A stretch of 64,000 nucleotides of DNA from Planctobacterium sp965279005 (GTDB lineage: Bacteria; Pseudomonadota; Gammaproteobacteria; Enterobacterales; Alteromonadaceae): assembly GCA_965279005.1 (NCBI GenBank), contig CBDIHK010000024.1, positions 62,001 to 126,000 on the forward strand. Direction: 5' to 3'. Positions 43,456 to 52,453 of this stretch are shown here, one piece after another; within the stretch, counting starts at the first letter, position 1, and the number at the start of each line of letters is the position of its first letter. The notes beneath the pieces are model-generated. The model saw nothing but the letters and a program-made list of their open reading frames with translations, did not search any database and was not told where the DNA came from. Position numbers and translations under genes: made by a program.

Positions 43456-45408
43456 ATGAAGCAGCAAAATCTCACAATACGTTTACTTCGTGTCTTGAGA
43501 TACTACAAAGCGCGCACAGACCGAGCATTATCGCTACTGCCGCCCGATAAAAAGCCGCTGTACCACATCATTCCCTTTTTGCTGCACGTGAACCACCCTA
43601 GCTTTCCTGGTTTTTTGGAAAAAAACGGAGTGCCATTTGGCCTCAGCAACTATTCAGTGCGCCCAGATGTACAAAAAGCCTTGCTCAAGCTATTCCCACA
43701 GAACCAAGATTTAATTGAGGATATGAAGCTGGTGTGGCCAAAGCAGCGTTTCATCGAGTCTTTGCTGTTAATGGGAAGTATTGGATCAATCGGCCATGCC
43801 AGTAAGTCAGATTTTGACTACTGGGTTTGTTTAGATAGTGAAAAATTTTCCGACGAGTCGCGTGCCCTGCTGTTGGAAAAACTGGAACTGATAGAGCTGT
43901 GGGCGGCCAACAAAGGCCTGGAAGTGCATTTTTTCCCCTCTGATATTATCAGTGTGCAAAACAATGACTTTGGTTCAGCAGGTTTGGAAAGTTCGGGTAC
44001 CGCCCAGGCTATATTCTTGAAGGCGGAGTTTTACACCACCAATATTATTGTAGCCGGTAAAGCGCCCTACTGGTGGCTATTACCCCACAACGGCGATGAT
44101 GACGAGTACCACGAACTCATTGCGGGCATGGCAAAAACCGAACAGCCGGATCCAAGTTGGTTTATGGATTTGGGCAACATCACTAAAATGGACTTGGATG
44201 AGCTGTTTGGTGCCGCTATCTGGCAGATTAGCAAGGCCATGGATTCTCCTTTTAAATCCGTATTAAAGATGGCCAAGCTAGAGGCGTTTTTAGAGAGTAC
44301 AGAATCCCAGATCCCACTTTGTAATATCCTCAAGCAACGCGTACACGATGGTGACACTGAAAAAGGCGGCCTGGAGAATATCGATCCCTATGCTTTGATG
44401 TTTGATCACTTGGTCAGTTTTTACCAAAAACTAGGCAAACCGGAAGTGGTTAACTTGCTGCAGACCTGTCTGTACATCAAAAGCGAAGCCAAGCTGAGCC
44501 GGCCTTTGCGCAGCAACGAAAAGAATTTTAAACGCATAATCATGGCGCGCTATGTAGAAGAGTGGGGTTGGGATCAAGAAAAGCTCGAAAAACTGGATAG
44601 GATGAAGTACTGGGGCTTTTTGGAAACAGCCCAACTGGGCAAGCAAATCCATGCTTTTTTAATTACCTGTTACCGCAGGATATCCGCCAAAATCGAACGT
44701 CGCCGCCAGGTGGTAAGCGTTGAGGATACCACCGTCATTGGCCGCAAGATTGATACCTTTTACACCAAGAAGCCGGGTAAAATTGATTATTTCCGGGGCG
44801 TCTTTGAAGAAGGCTTATTCTTGCGTTCCATTTCTATCAAAGCCGATATTGATTTAAATGCTCAAGGTGCAAGGCGTTGGCGCGCCTATCGCGGTAAGGT
44901 GACCGATTGGTCAGACAAGGAATTGGGTAAATACTTACTGAAAGTCAGCTATGACCCATTGGATTTAATGGTATGGTGCGTGTTCAACCGCATGATCAAT
45001 GCAGACACTAAAATCTATAGTTACTACACTTGTGATCCTGTGAAGGTAGTGGACTTGGAGCAGTTTGTAGCACTAGCGGTGGAGTTGTTCCCGCACCGCA
45101 AAATGCAGGAATTTTCCCGGCAGGAGCTGCTAATGCCCAGCCGCATAATTAATTGTATTGCGGTACTCAACTTTGAAACCAAGCGCCATGCCAAGGAAAC
45201 TGAAACAGTGCGCACTATATATTCAACCAGTTGGGGGGAGATCTATAGCTTTGAAGGCTTTGAAGCGCTGGAAGAGCTAAGGATGGATATTTTTGATGAT
45301 ATCCCGCCAGCCAATACTTACCTGTTTGCGCCTGATGGCTCCTCAAAAGACAAGCTCTACCAAGATTTTGCGGAACGTTCAGATATGGATTTCCAAAACC
45401 ACTGCTAA
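43456..45408 (+). CDS. Short class I adenylate cyclase, copy 2
   Basis: 650 residues, colinear with the upstream copy. The catalytic motif reads MGSIGSIGHASKSDFDYWVC, so both metal-binding aspartates are kept, as are LFGAAIWQISKAMDSPFKSV and the VVSVEDTTVIGRKIDTFY segment. It too ends before the C-terminal regulatory region of enteric CyaA. The copies differ throughout, so the duplication is old and both have been kept. In enterics cyaA is next to hemC; here about 10 kb of signalling genes separate the cyclases from hemCDXY. Confidence 0.88.
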   Translation: MKQQNLTIRLLRVLRYYKARTDRALSLLPPDKKPLYHIIPFLLHVNHPSFPGFLEKNGVPFGLSNYSVRPDVQKALLKLFPQNQDLIEDMKLVWPKQRFIESLLLMGSIGSIGHASKSDFDYWVCLDSEKFSDESRALLLEKLELIELWAANKGLEVHFFPSDIISVQNNDFGSAGLESSGTAQAIFLKAEFYTTNIIVAGKAPYWWLLPHNGDDDEYHELIAGMAKTEQPDPSWFMDLGNITKMDLDELFGAAIWQISKAMDSPFKSVLKMAKLEAFLESTESQIPLCNILKQRVHDGDTEKGGLENIDPYALMFDHLVSFYQKLGKPEVVNLLQTCLYIKSEAKLSRPLRSNEKNFKRIIMARYVEEWGWDQEKLEKLDRMKYWGFLETAQLGKQIHAFLITCYRRISAKIERRRQVVSVEDTTVIGRKIDTFYTKKPGKIDYFRGVFEEGLFLRSISIKADIDLNAQGARRWRAYRGKVTDWSDKELGKYLLKVSYDPLDLMVWCVFNRMINADTKIYSYYTCDPVKVVDLEQFVALAVELFPHRKMQEFSRQELLMPSRIINCIAVLNFETKRHAKETETVRTIYSTSWGEIYSFEGFEALEELRMDIFDDIPPANTYLFAPDGSSKDKLYQDFAERSDMDFQNHC

Positions 45409-45877
45409 TCCTTTGCCTTGCCCAACCCAGCCTGCCATATCGGCAAGATGTAACACTTCATTTCAATGGTTTTTACAAATATAAAAGCGACAAATTCAAT
45501 CTACTGCAGTTTACCACTGCAACGTAGCTGCCAAGTAAACAACACCAAGAAAAAATATCCTTTGATAGCAATAGCTTGCATGCCTGTTTAGGTAGTTATA
45601 AGGATCTTTGGTGGTTTGTGCTTCGCGCTATTAACCCTAAAAATAATGATGTAATTTTTGCTAACGCTAATGATCCTTACCTTTGGCAATTTCACTATTA
45701 GTATCCGCGTTGGTGCAAAAATAGCCTCTGCAGCGCTGTATGCAACTCGCCATTAGGCCGCCGCAATTTGGCGATACGCCCAGGGTGATAAGCCTACGCG
45801 CCATGTTAATAAGTCTTGGACTTTTAAGTGCCCATCGGCGAGAGGGCCGATTTAAACAACGATAGAGAAACATAATT
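45409..45877. other. Gap between adenylate cyclase 2 and aminopeptidase
   Basis: 469 bp, AT-rich, with only a short TGCC-ATATC-GGCA hairpin near 45439. It must contain the aminopeptidase promoter. A minus-strand frame at 45667-45915 shows no protein features. Nothing else was recognised. Confidence 0.4.
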
Positions 45878-46491
45878 ATGATCCGAAAAATCGCGATAAT
45901 GGCGTTGGGATGCATGTCATTGGCATCCTACGCAATGCCCAAGGTGGCATTTACCGATGTCGACGTAGATGAAACCAAACAAATAGCGCTGTTTATAGCT
46001 GATCCCTCGGCCTTGTCCGGTGCCGCTGCTGAAGTGGACAAGTTGACCGATGGCCGCTTGGGCCAAGCTTTGCAAGCTACAGAGTTCAAAGGCAAGTTTG
46101 GCAAGACCAAGACCTTCAACGGGTTGGCGCCATTCAGCCATATTGTTGTCGTAGGTACCGGCTCCGATGAACTCAGTGCCGCGAAGCTCCAGGATTTGGG
46201 CGGCTACGCTGTGGCTGGGCTGCCCACCGGTGACGATGCACAAAGCGCCATTATTGCCGATAGCTTGAATACCGATGTCGCCGCTGCCCATGCCTATGTA
46301 GCGATGGGGGCGAGCTTGCGCGATTATCATTTCGACAAATATAAAAAGGAGTCTTCCCAAACCGATCCCCGTGACCTGCTTGTGCAAGGCGGCGATAGTG
46401 ATGCTGCCAAGGCGCTGTTCGAATCTGACCTAAAACACGTTGTTGCAGGTGTGTACCTGACACGCGACATGGCATGGGAGCCTGGCAATGC
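45878..46491 (+). pseudogene. Leucyl aminopeptidase (M17), N-terminal part, split by IS
   Basis: Signal peptide (about 1-19, MIRKIAIMALGCMSLASYA) and the N-terminal macro-like domain of an M17 leucyl aminopeptidase, up to TRDMAWEPGN. The coding sequence then runs into the insertion element and stops after six foreign codons at 46510, so any product lacks the catalytic domain. Joining 45878-46491 to 47728-48640 gives 1527 nt, exactly 508 codons plus stop. The intact protein would be an exported metallo-aminopeptidase. Confidence 0.9.
46482..46491. repeat. Target-site duplication, left copy
   Basis: CTGGCAATGC, identical to 47718-47727 on the other side of the element. Ten bases fits the duplication length of ISAs1-family elements (8-10 bp). 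Confidence 0.93.
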
Positions 46492-47717
46492 CACGGTTAG
46501 CGCGTTTTAATCATTGATTCTAACAGCACTGATCGAAATTCATCGTCCAGTGCTGCCATTTTCTTCTTTCGCGCCATACTGGCTTTCACGGTTTGATCCT
46601 TTTTAAACAGGTTAAGTGCTATTTTCCTCAACACATTAAAGGCCAATGCACCATTGCCTTTTCGTATTCTTGATTCATCCTCTCTGAAAGTCATGTCTAG
46701 CATCCAGTGCATACTTTCCACCTGCCAGTGACTTCTGACTGCATGCAGGGCCTGCGCAGCGTCGGGATGCAGTGAACTGATGTACCAACGGGTTTCTTCA
46801 CTCGTTTTACCACTCGCTTTCTCTTCAATCCGGGCGGAAACCTTGATTATTGTTTTCAGTCCTGTCCAACGGTAATCCCTGGCGAGCCACTTGGGATCGA
46901 CGACTAATTGTTCACAATGACGCACCTCGACTCTTCCATGACCGGAATCGGTTTCAGTATGTTCGCTGTACTGCCCCTTCGCTAACCCCTCACGCACACA
47001 CTTATGCCACCAGGCCTCTAACTCCGCCTGTAAACCCGAATGATTGCCTTTTAGGGCCAGAACATAGTCCGCTTTGCTTCGAACAATTTGTTTTGCGATT
47101 TCTTTCTGGCAACCCATCGCATCCAGTGTGATGATGCTGCTCTGAATATCCAGTAAGCTTAATAGTTCGGGAATGGCGGTGATTTCATTACTTTTCTGGT
47201 TAACGGCCACCTGTCCCAGCACTAGCTGGTGCTGGCAACTCCACGCACTGACAGCATGTAACGGGTTTGTTCGCTCTCGTGTCTGAAAAGACCGCCTGGC
47301 GGTTTTACCATCAATAGCAATGACATCACATCCGGTGAAATCAATAAGCTCCGATATCCAGTTTTGAAACGCTTTCTCTATTTCTTCAGGCTTTAGACGA
47401 TAAATCACCCTGGCAATTGTGTCATGACGGGGAATACCCTGTTCAAAGGGGCGATATTGCCTGAGCCAGTCGAGCTTAACTTTTCCAAAGTCTTCAATAT
47501 CTTCCCACCCTTCGGCTCCGGACATCACTGCACAAACCGATAACAACAAGATGTCCATTAACTCATATCGTTTACAACGCTCTATGCGGGGATCCGTGAT
47601 TGATTCGAAGTGTTTTAGCGAGTTTTCGATCATAATGTGTATCTCAAGCTTTTGATTTTGTTGCTTGATCTGATCATCCAATCGCTAAATAGTTCAAATT
47701 AAAACGATCTTGCCGTG
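46492..47717 (-). mobile_element. ISAs1-family insertion sequence, 1226 bp
   Basis: The element is bounded by the 10-bp duplication CTGGCAATGC. Its ends are imperfect inverted repeats: CACGGTTAGCGCGTTTTAAT at the left and CACGGCAAGATCGTTTTAAT (complement) at the right, 16 of 20 matching. It carries one intact transposase on the minus strand. Perfect target copies and the intact transposase point to a recent, possibly still mobile insertion. Confidence 0.95.
46497..47633 (-). CDS. ISAs1 family transposase
   Basis: 378 residues from the ATG at 47633 (MIENSLKHFESITDPR), the usual N-terminus; the frame is open 16 codons further up. DDE residues are visible in VIAIDGKTARRS, ITLDAMGCQ and the C-terminal WMLDMTFREDESRIRKGN. 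The RHDTIARV and HWQVESMHWMLD strings are typical of the ISAs1/H-repeat family. It ends 5 bp inside the left end of the element. Confidence 0.95.
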   Translation of the reverse strand: MIENSLKHFESITDPRIERCKRYELMDILLLSVCAVMSGAEGWEDIEDFGKVKLDWLRQYRPFEQGIPRHDTIARVIYRLKPEEIEKAFQNWISELIDFTGCDVIAIDGKTARRSFQTRERTNPLHAVSAWSCQHQLVLGQVAVNQKSNEITAIPELLSLLDIQSSIITLDAMGCQKEIAKQIVRSKADYVLALKGNHSGLQAELEAWWHKCVREGLAKGQYSEHTETDSGHGRVEVRHCEQLVVDPKWLARDYRWTGLKTIIKVSARIEEKASGKTSEETRWYISSLHPDAAQALHAVRSHWQVESMHWMLDMTFREDESRIRKGNGALAFNVLRKIALNLFKKDQTVKASMARKKKMAALDDEFRSVLLESMIKTR

Positions 47718-47727
47718 CTGGCAATGC
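47718..47727. repeat. Target-site duplication, right copy
   Basis: CTGGCAATGC, the second copy of the 10-bp target duplication; the aminopeptidase reading frame resumes directly from it (GNAIYPQEF). Confidence 0.93.
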
Positions 47728-48640
47728 GATTTATCCACAAGAATTTGTTGACAGGGTAAAAGCGGCTTTCAAGGGTATCCGCAATGTTGATATTGACGTG
47801 CTAGATGTACGGGACATGGAAAAACGCAATATGGGTGCACTGTTGGCTGTGGGCAAAGGTTCAATCCATGACCCGCGCATGCTAGTGATTAACTACAGGG
47901 GCGGCGGTGACGAAGCGCCAATTGCGTTAGCGGGTAAAGGCATTACTTTCGACACTGGTGGTATCAGTATCAAGCGCAACGACGGCATGTGGGCTATGAA
48001 AGCAGATTTGTCAGGGGCCGCTGCTGTTGCAGGTACTTTACTGGCCGTGGCAAAACGCAAAGCCGAGGTGAACGTGGTTGGTGTGATGCCATTGGCGGAA
48101 AACATGCCGTCCCAAGATGCCTTCCGGCCCGGCGATGTATTGACTACTATGCAGGGCACCACTATCGAAATTATATCAACCGATGCTGAAGGGCGTTTGC
48201 TACTATCTGACGCCGTGCGTTATGCCCAGGATGAATTCAAACCCAGGATGTTACTGAATATCGCGACTTTAACCGGCTCAGCGGGTCGTGCCCTTGCCGA
48301 CGAATATGCCGCGCTGATCACCCGTGACTGGGACTTGTCGGTGGAAATGATGGAAATTGGCAAAACCAGTGGTGAATTGGTTTGGCCATTGCCATTGCAC
48401 CCCAACCATTTTGACCAGTTGAAGTCTGACATCGCCGATATCAAAAACTCTGGTGTTGGCTCGCCTGGTGCCAGTATTGGTGCAGCTGTCGTAGGTACCT
48501 TCGTCGATGAAGGCCTACCTTGGGTGCATCTGGATATTGCCGGTGTCGATTGGTTAAACTCCCCAATAGCAGTATCGGGCAAAGGCGCCCAGGGCTGGGG
48601 TGTAAGGTTTATGGATCAGATTATCCGCGAGAGCAAATAG
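47728..48640 (+). pseudogene. Leucyl aminopeptidase (M17), catalytic part, split by IS
   Basis: The complete M17 catalytic domain: GKGITFDTGGISIK with metal-binding Lys and Asp, MKADLSGAA with Asp, and STDAEGRLLLSDA with Asp, Glu and the catalytic Arg. Together with 45878-46491 it forms a 508-residue protein. Cut off from its start and signal peptide, it could only be made from an internal GTG (47798) or ATG (47816) and would stay in the cytoplasm. All metal ligands are intact, so the loss is recent. Confidence 0.9.
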
Positions 48641-48666
48641 CCTAGACCGCAAGCTCAACGTCCTGG

Positions 48667-48694
48667 AAAAGCCGACTTTATGTCGGCTTTTTTA
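48667..48694. terminator. Bidirectional terminator between aminopeptidase and ATPase operon
   Basis: AAAAGCCGAC (48667-48676) and GTCGGCTTTT (48682-48691) form a 10-bp stem with a TTTAT loop, with T-runs on both strands. It lies between convergent transcription units and should stop both. Confidence 0.9.
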
Positions 48695-48714
48695 ATGGCT
48701 AAAGGATTAGCGCT

Positions 48715-50604
48715 CTAGTTTGCCATTTCGAGTTCTGGCTGTGCTGGCGCATCATGGTTGTTACTGCCAACGCTGGCGTCCAGTTGCTCGATTTGCTGCC
48801 GCAACTGTCCATACTCATTGGAATTGAACTCGGCATAATTGAGGTTCTTGAATAACCCGGTGAGTTTTAAAAAGTGATCCCGGGCTTGGGATTTGGAGGC
48901 AAACCCGTAGCTGCGGGTAACCAGTTCATAGACCTGGTTGAATAGCTGCTTTTGCCGCTCAAGGGGCACTGAGGCGTCAATTTTATCAAAGGCGTCTTGC
49001 TGTAAATACACCATGTCTAGGAACAGTGCTTGTTGGTAGGTAATGAAATCAGCAAGGGTGGCGCCTTCTTCACCGGTGACCTGCATCATTTTGTTGATAT
49101 TGTCGCCTTTGACCAATAGAGCCTGCATGGCTTTGACTTTATTTATCCAGCCTATTTCCAAGTGTTTGTCGTACCAGCTTTGCATCTGGTCGAGGTAGCG
49201 CGACCAGGAGATCAGGGGATCTACCGCTGGGTAGAAGCGTTTATAGGCGCGTTCTGCCGACAATCCTAAAAAACACTTCACTGTGGCTAGGGTGGATTGC
49301 GTGACCGGTTCGTCAAAGTTCCCGCCAGCGGGGGAAACGGTGCCAATCATGCTCAGGCTACCAAGGCTGCCATCATTGGTTTTTACTAGGCCAGCACGTT
49401 CGTAAAGTCCTTTAATGGAGGATTCCAAGTAGGCGGGAAACCCTTCTTCGCCGGGTATTTCTTCAAGGCGCCCTGACGTTTCGCGCATAGCTTGCGCCCA
49501 ACGAGAGGTCGAGTCGGCGATCAATAAAACATCACAGCCCATTTGCCGGTAATACTCACCTAGGGTTATCCCTGTAAAAATAGAGGCCTCCCTTGCCGCA
49601 ACCGGCATGGAAGAGGTATTACAGATGATAATGGTGCGATCCATCAAGGTGCCGCCGGTTTTGGGATCCGACATTTGCGGGAACTCGTTGATGGTTTCAA
49701 CCACTTCCCCGGCTCGCTCGCCGCAGGCTACGACAATCACCACATCCACCGAAGAGTGGCGTGATATTACATTCTGCAGTACGGTCTTGCCCGCGCCAAA
49801 TGGCCCGGGGATACAGGCTGTGCCGCCACGAGCGATGGGGTAAAAAGTGTCGATCAGGCGCTGTGTGGTGACGATAGGCTCGTTGGGATATTGCCGCTGC
49901 GATAGGTTTTCGGCGTACAGGTGGGAGGTCACTGGCCGGCGCACCGGCCAGGTTTGGGACAGTTTAATGGATTGTTCTTTGCCTGTTGCATCGGTAAGCC
50001 TAGCCACCACTTGGTGCACACTAAAGCTGCCTTCTTGGATCCAGGCTACTTGGTAACTGCCGGACCAGGCAAATGGCACCATAATTTTATGGGTCAACCG
50101 GCCTTCCTGCACCGTTCCCAAGGTGTCACCCGCAGATACGGTGGCAGCGATTTTAACCGAGGGTACAAACGACCATTTCACATGCTGTTCCAATGCGTCA
50201 ACCTGCGCACCTTTAGGTAAGAAGATACCGTATTTGGATGCCACTTTTGGTAAGGGGGTTTGCAGGCCGTCATAAACTTTTCCGAGCAGGCCAGGCCCCA
50301 GCTCCACCGACAACAAGGCGCCTGACTGTTCTACCGGGTCACCAATGGCAACGCCCTGGGTGCTTTCGTAAACCTGGGCATCGGCAGTATTGCCACGCAC
50401 CCTCAGCACTTCGGCTTTAAGCTTTTCAGGTTCGCCGAGTACGTTGGATGATTGGCTGCAAATATAGATAACCTCATTTTTCATTAATCGATAGGGGTTG
50501 CCCTGCCCATCAAACAGGCTCTCAATTTCCACAAGGTCGTCTTGCACCGCGACGACTTTTGCAGTCGCTGAGGTTGTAGGTGTGGTGTCATCATTTTGCA
50601 TCAT
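48715..50604 (-). CDS. atpA: V-type ATP synthase subunit A (catalytic)
   Basis: 629 residues, somewhat long for a bacterial V-type A subunit (about 580-600). The P-loop is GPFGAGKTVLQ at about 268, followed by VACGERAGEVVE, LLIADSTSRWAQAMRE and EEGFPAYLES. The non-homologous bulge typical of A subunits is present (residues about 110-210). It has a 30-residue acidic tail. Its ATG overlaps the stop of the DUF2764 gene. It is the last gene of the operon here, whereas in Chlamydia-type operons A is third. Confidence 0.95.
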   Translation of the reverse strand: MMQNDDTTPTTSATAKVVAVQDDLVEIESLFDGQGNPYRLMKNEVIYICSQSSNVLGEPEKLKAEVLRVRGNTADAQVYESTQGVAIGDPVEQSGALLSVELGPGLLGKVYDGLQTPLPKVASKYGIFLPKGAQVDALEQHVKWSFVPSVKIAATVSAGDTLGTVQEGRLTHKIMVPFAWSGSYQVAWIQEGSFSVHQVVARLTDATGKEQSIKLSQTWPVRRPVTSHLYAENLSQRQYPNEPIVTTQRLIDTFYPIARGGTACIPGPFGAGKTVLQNVISRHSSVDVVIVVACGERAGEVVETINEFPQMSDPKTGGTLMDRTIIICNTSSMPVAAREASIFTGITLGEYYRQMGCDVLLIADSTSRWAQAMRETSGRLEEIPGEEGFPAYLESSIKGLYERAGLVKTNDGSLGSLSMIGTVSPAGGNFDEPVTQSTLATVKCFLGLSAERAYKRFYPAVDPLISWSRYLDQMQSWYDKHLEIGWINKVKAMQALLVKGDNINKMMQVTGEEGATLADFITYQQALFLDMVYLQQDAFDKIDASVPLERQKQLFNQVYELVTRSYGFASKSQARDHFLKLTGLFKNLNYAEFNSNEYGQLRQQIEQLDASVGSNNHDAPAQPELEMAN

Positions 50605-51293
50605 TGTTCTACCTTGAACAGGGCATCGGCGCTATCGCCCAACCCTTGGTTGACTAATTCATTGAATCGAGTTTTTGCGGCTGCCACGTTGTAGCGGGTA
50701 GTCCGATCAACAATATCCCACTTAAGGACATAGATTACGACCGCCTCAAAATCAAAATAGTGCTGCCCAGACAAGCGCTGAAGCTGGGTAAAAGCAAGCT
50801 CTAGGATAAAGCGCTCCAAGCCTTCGGGGTCTTTATTGCTGATAAACTGCTGTGCTTGTAACAGCCATGGAAACGCGTGTTCCAGCCCAAAGTGGGGCTC
50901 ATGCCAGTTGCGGTTAATGTGATCTACCCAACGGCCAAACCCCCAAGCCTTGCTACTGGGCGCGGTAAGCCCATAAGCCCGGTGGCGTAGGGCAGCAATG
51001 CAGGTGCGCCGCTCCAGCCTTTCCCTGACGATGGTCCTAAGGGTCGGGCTACGCAGTGTTTGGTAGACTTTTTTGGCGTTTTGCAGGAAATCGATGTTTG
51101 ACATGTCAGTGTTTTGCATGCGCCAGTCCAATACTGATTCAATCTGCTTTAACACCTTTTTGTGGTTGTCACTTAAAACTGACAAGCGCTGCTCCAGCTT
51201 TAACCGCGACAAGGGTGTCAGCTTGGCTAGAAACAACCGTTCCGCACTGGGCAAACTAGTGATCAGACTGACGTAATCTTCTGAACCAGGCAT
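50601..51293 (-). CDS. V-ATPase operon DUF2764-like protein (probable C-type subunit)
   Basis: 230 residues, almost all helical. YVSLITSLPSAERL at the N-terminus resembles the DUF2764 proteins found between E and A in Chlamydia, Treponema and Bacteroidetes V-ATPase operons, where they are thought to replace subunit C. The identification rests on position, size and that N-terminal motif. It lies 6 bp after subunit E and overlaps subunit A (ATGA). Confidence 0.75.
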   Translation of the reverse strand: MPGSEDYVSLITSLPSAERLFLAKLTPLSRLKLEQRLSVLSDNHKKVLKQIESVLDWRMQNTDMSNIDFLQNAKKVYQTLRSPTLRTIVRERLERRTCIAALRHRAYGLTAPSSKAWGFGRWVDHINRNWHEPHFGLEHAFPWLLQAQQFISNKDPEGLERFILELAFTQLQRLSGQHYFDFEAVVIYVLKWDIVDRTTRYNVAAAKTRFNELVNQGLGDSADALFKVEQ

Positions 51294-51299
51294 AGGCGG

Positions 51300-51995
51300 C
51301 TACCTCACTACCCCTTCTAGGATTGCCCTAAACCGGGGTTGCAGGTGCTCAAGCAACATGGCGGCAACCGATTGCTCAGTGAAGTCCAATACCAAGTCCT
51401 GATCTTTCAGCTTGACTTGCATGCCGCTTTTTAGGGCTGTGGAGCTGGTAAAGTTGACCCCCTCCAGCAACATGTCGCGGGTTAAGCCAAATACCATTTC
51501 GGTCAGCGGGCTTTGCGCTAGTTTTTCTGGCGCTTCGCGCAGCTCGTTTAGCCCAACCGCTTGTTCAGGCAATACAAACTCTATGTCTTTACTATTGGCA
51601 GTGCCTGCGCTTGCAGCCAGCTTTCCTGCCAACTCCAGGATGATTTGTTTTAATATGTCAGGCTGCTTTAGTTCTTTCTCTACCAGGCGCATGACATCGG
51701 CCCGGAATCCATCGGTTAGGTTGGTTTTGAGGGACAGTACCATATCCCGCATGGCAGTTTTAAGCGCCTCCTCACCACCCTGCAATAGGGCATCGGCCTC
51801 TAATTGCGCTTCTTTTAAGCGTTTCCTGGCTTCATAGTTGGCATTGTCAATAATTGATTTGGCATGGGACTGGGCTTTGTGCAGGACTTTTTCCGCCTCT
51901 GCCTTGCCGGCATCCACGCCTTCTTGGCGCAATTTGGCAATGAGTTCATCTACACCTTGGGAGACCAAGGCTGGGTTGTTGTTGGCATCATTCAT
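51300..51995 (-). CDS. atpE: V-type ATP synthase subunit E
   Basis: 231 residues. A long charged coiled coil (about 12-110, AEAEKVLHKAQSHAKSIIDNANYEARKRLKEA split by alanines) and a C-terminal globular part ending FRAILEGVVR, as in peripheral-stalk E subunits. Its ATG shares a base with the stop of subunit K. The E-DUF2764-A run is kept as in Chlamydia-type operons. Confidence 0.88.
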   Translation of the reverse strand: MNDANNNPALVSQGVDELIAKLRQEGVDAGKAEAEKVLHKAQSHAKSIIDNANYEARKRLKEAQLEADALLQGGEEALKTAMRDMVLSLKTNLTDGFRADVMRLVEKELKQPDILKQIILELAGKLAASAGTANSKDIEFVLPEQAVGLNELREAPEKLAQSPLTEMVFGLTRDMLLEGVNFTSSTALKSGMQVKLKDQDLVLDFTEQSVAAMLLEHLQPRFRAILEGVVR

Positions 51996-52453
51996 TAGGC
52001 ACCGCCTGGGATATTGGCGCTGATCACCAATGCAAATACAAACACAAACACACCAAAACCTTCTATTATGGCTGCAGGTGCTAGGGATAAACCAAAAATT
52101 TCTGGTTTTTCACGGGTGGCGTTAATGGCGGATGCCACTGTCTTGCCTTGCCATACACCGCAATAAAACAGGGCAATGCCCGCCAGAAGCCCGACACCGA
52201 AAATGCCGCCAGCGTTGCTAATATCCACGCTGCGGTTAAGGGTAAACATAATGACGATGCCATAAATTACGAAAGTTGAGGGGAAGGCCGACAGCCCAAT
52301 GTAGCGGCCATAACCGCCTTCCGATTCCAATATTGCGCCGACACTGGCCTGGCCTGCGATACCGCACCCCACGGCACTGGCGATAGCCCCTAACGCCATT
52401 GGTGCATAAATACCAACCCAACCCAACATAATGACAAATTCGTTTGTATTCAT
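51995..52453 (-). CDS. atpK: V-type ATP synthase subunit K (rotor ring)
   Basis: 152 residues, two fused helical hairpins (four membrane spans at about 8-30, 50-72, 82-104 and 122-146). The ion-carrying Glu lies in the last span, APAAIIEGFGVF. A gap-free comparison from memory with Enterococcus NtpK puts FPSTF where NtpK has the sodium ligand pair in LPGTQ, so that Gln is Phe; the other Gln (VWQGK) is kept. The first hairpin has no acidic residue. Its ATG overlaps the stop of subunit I. Confidence 0.92.
   Translation of the reverse strand: MNTNEFVIMLGWVGIYAPMALGAIASAVGCGIAGQASVGAILESEGGYGRYIGLSAFPSTFVIYGIVIMFTLNRSVDISNAGGIFGVGLLAGIALFYCGVWQGKTVASAINATREKPEIFGLSLAPAAIIEGFGVFVFVFALVISANIPGGA

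Noticed and set aside
45667..45915. 82-codon minus-strand frame upstream of the aminopeptidase
   Set aside because: It overlaps the aminopeptidase start and probable promoter and shows no family features.
48715..50604. Intein in the long V-ATPase A subunit
   Set aside because: The P-loop region is continuous and no intein splice blocks are present; the extra length is in the acidic C-terminal tail.
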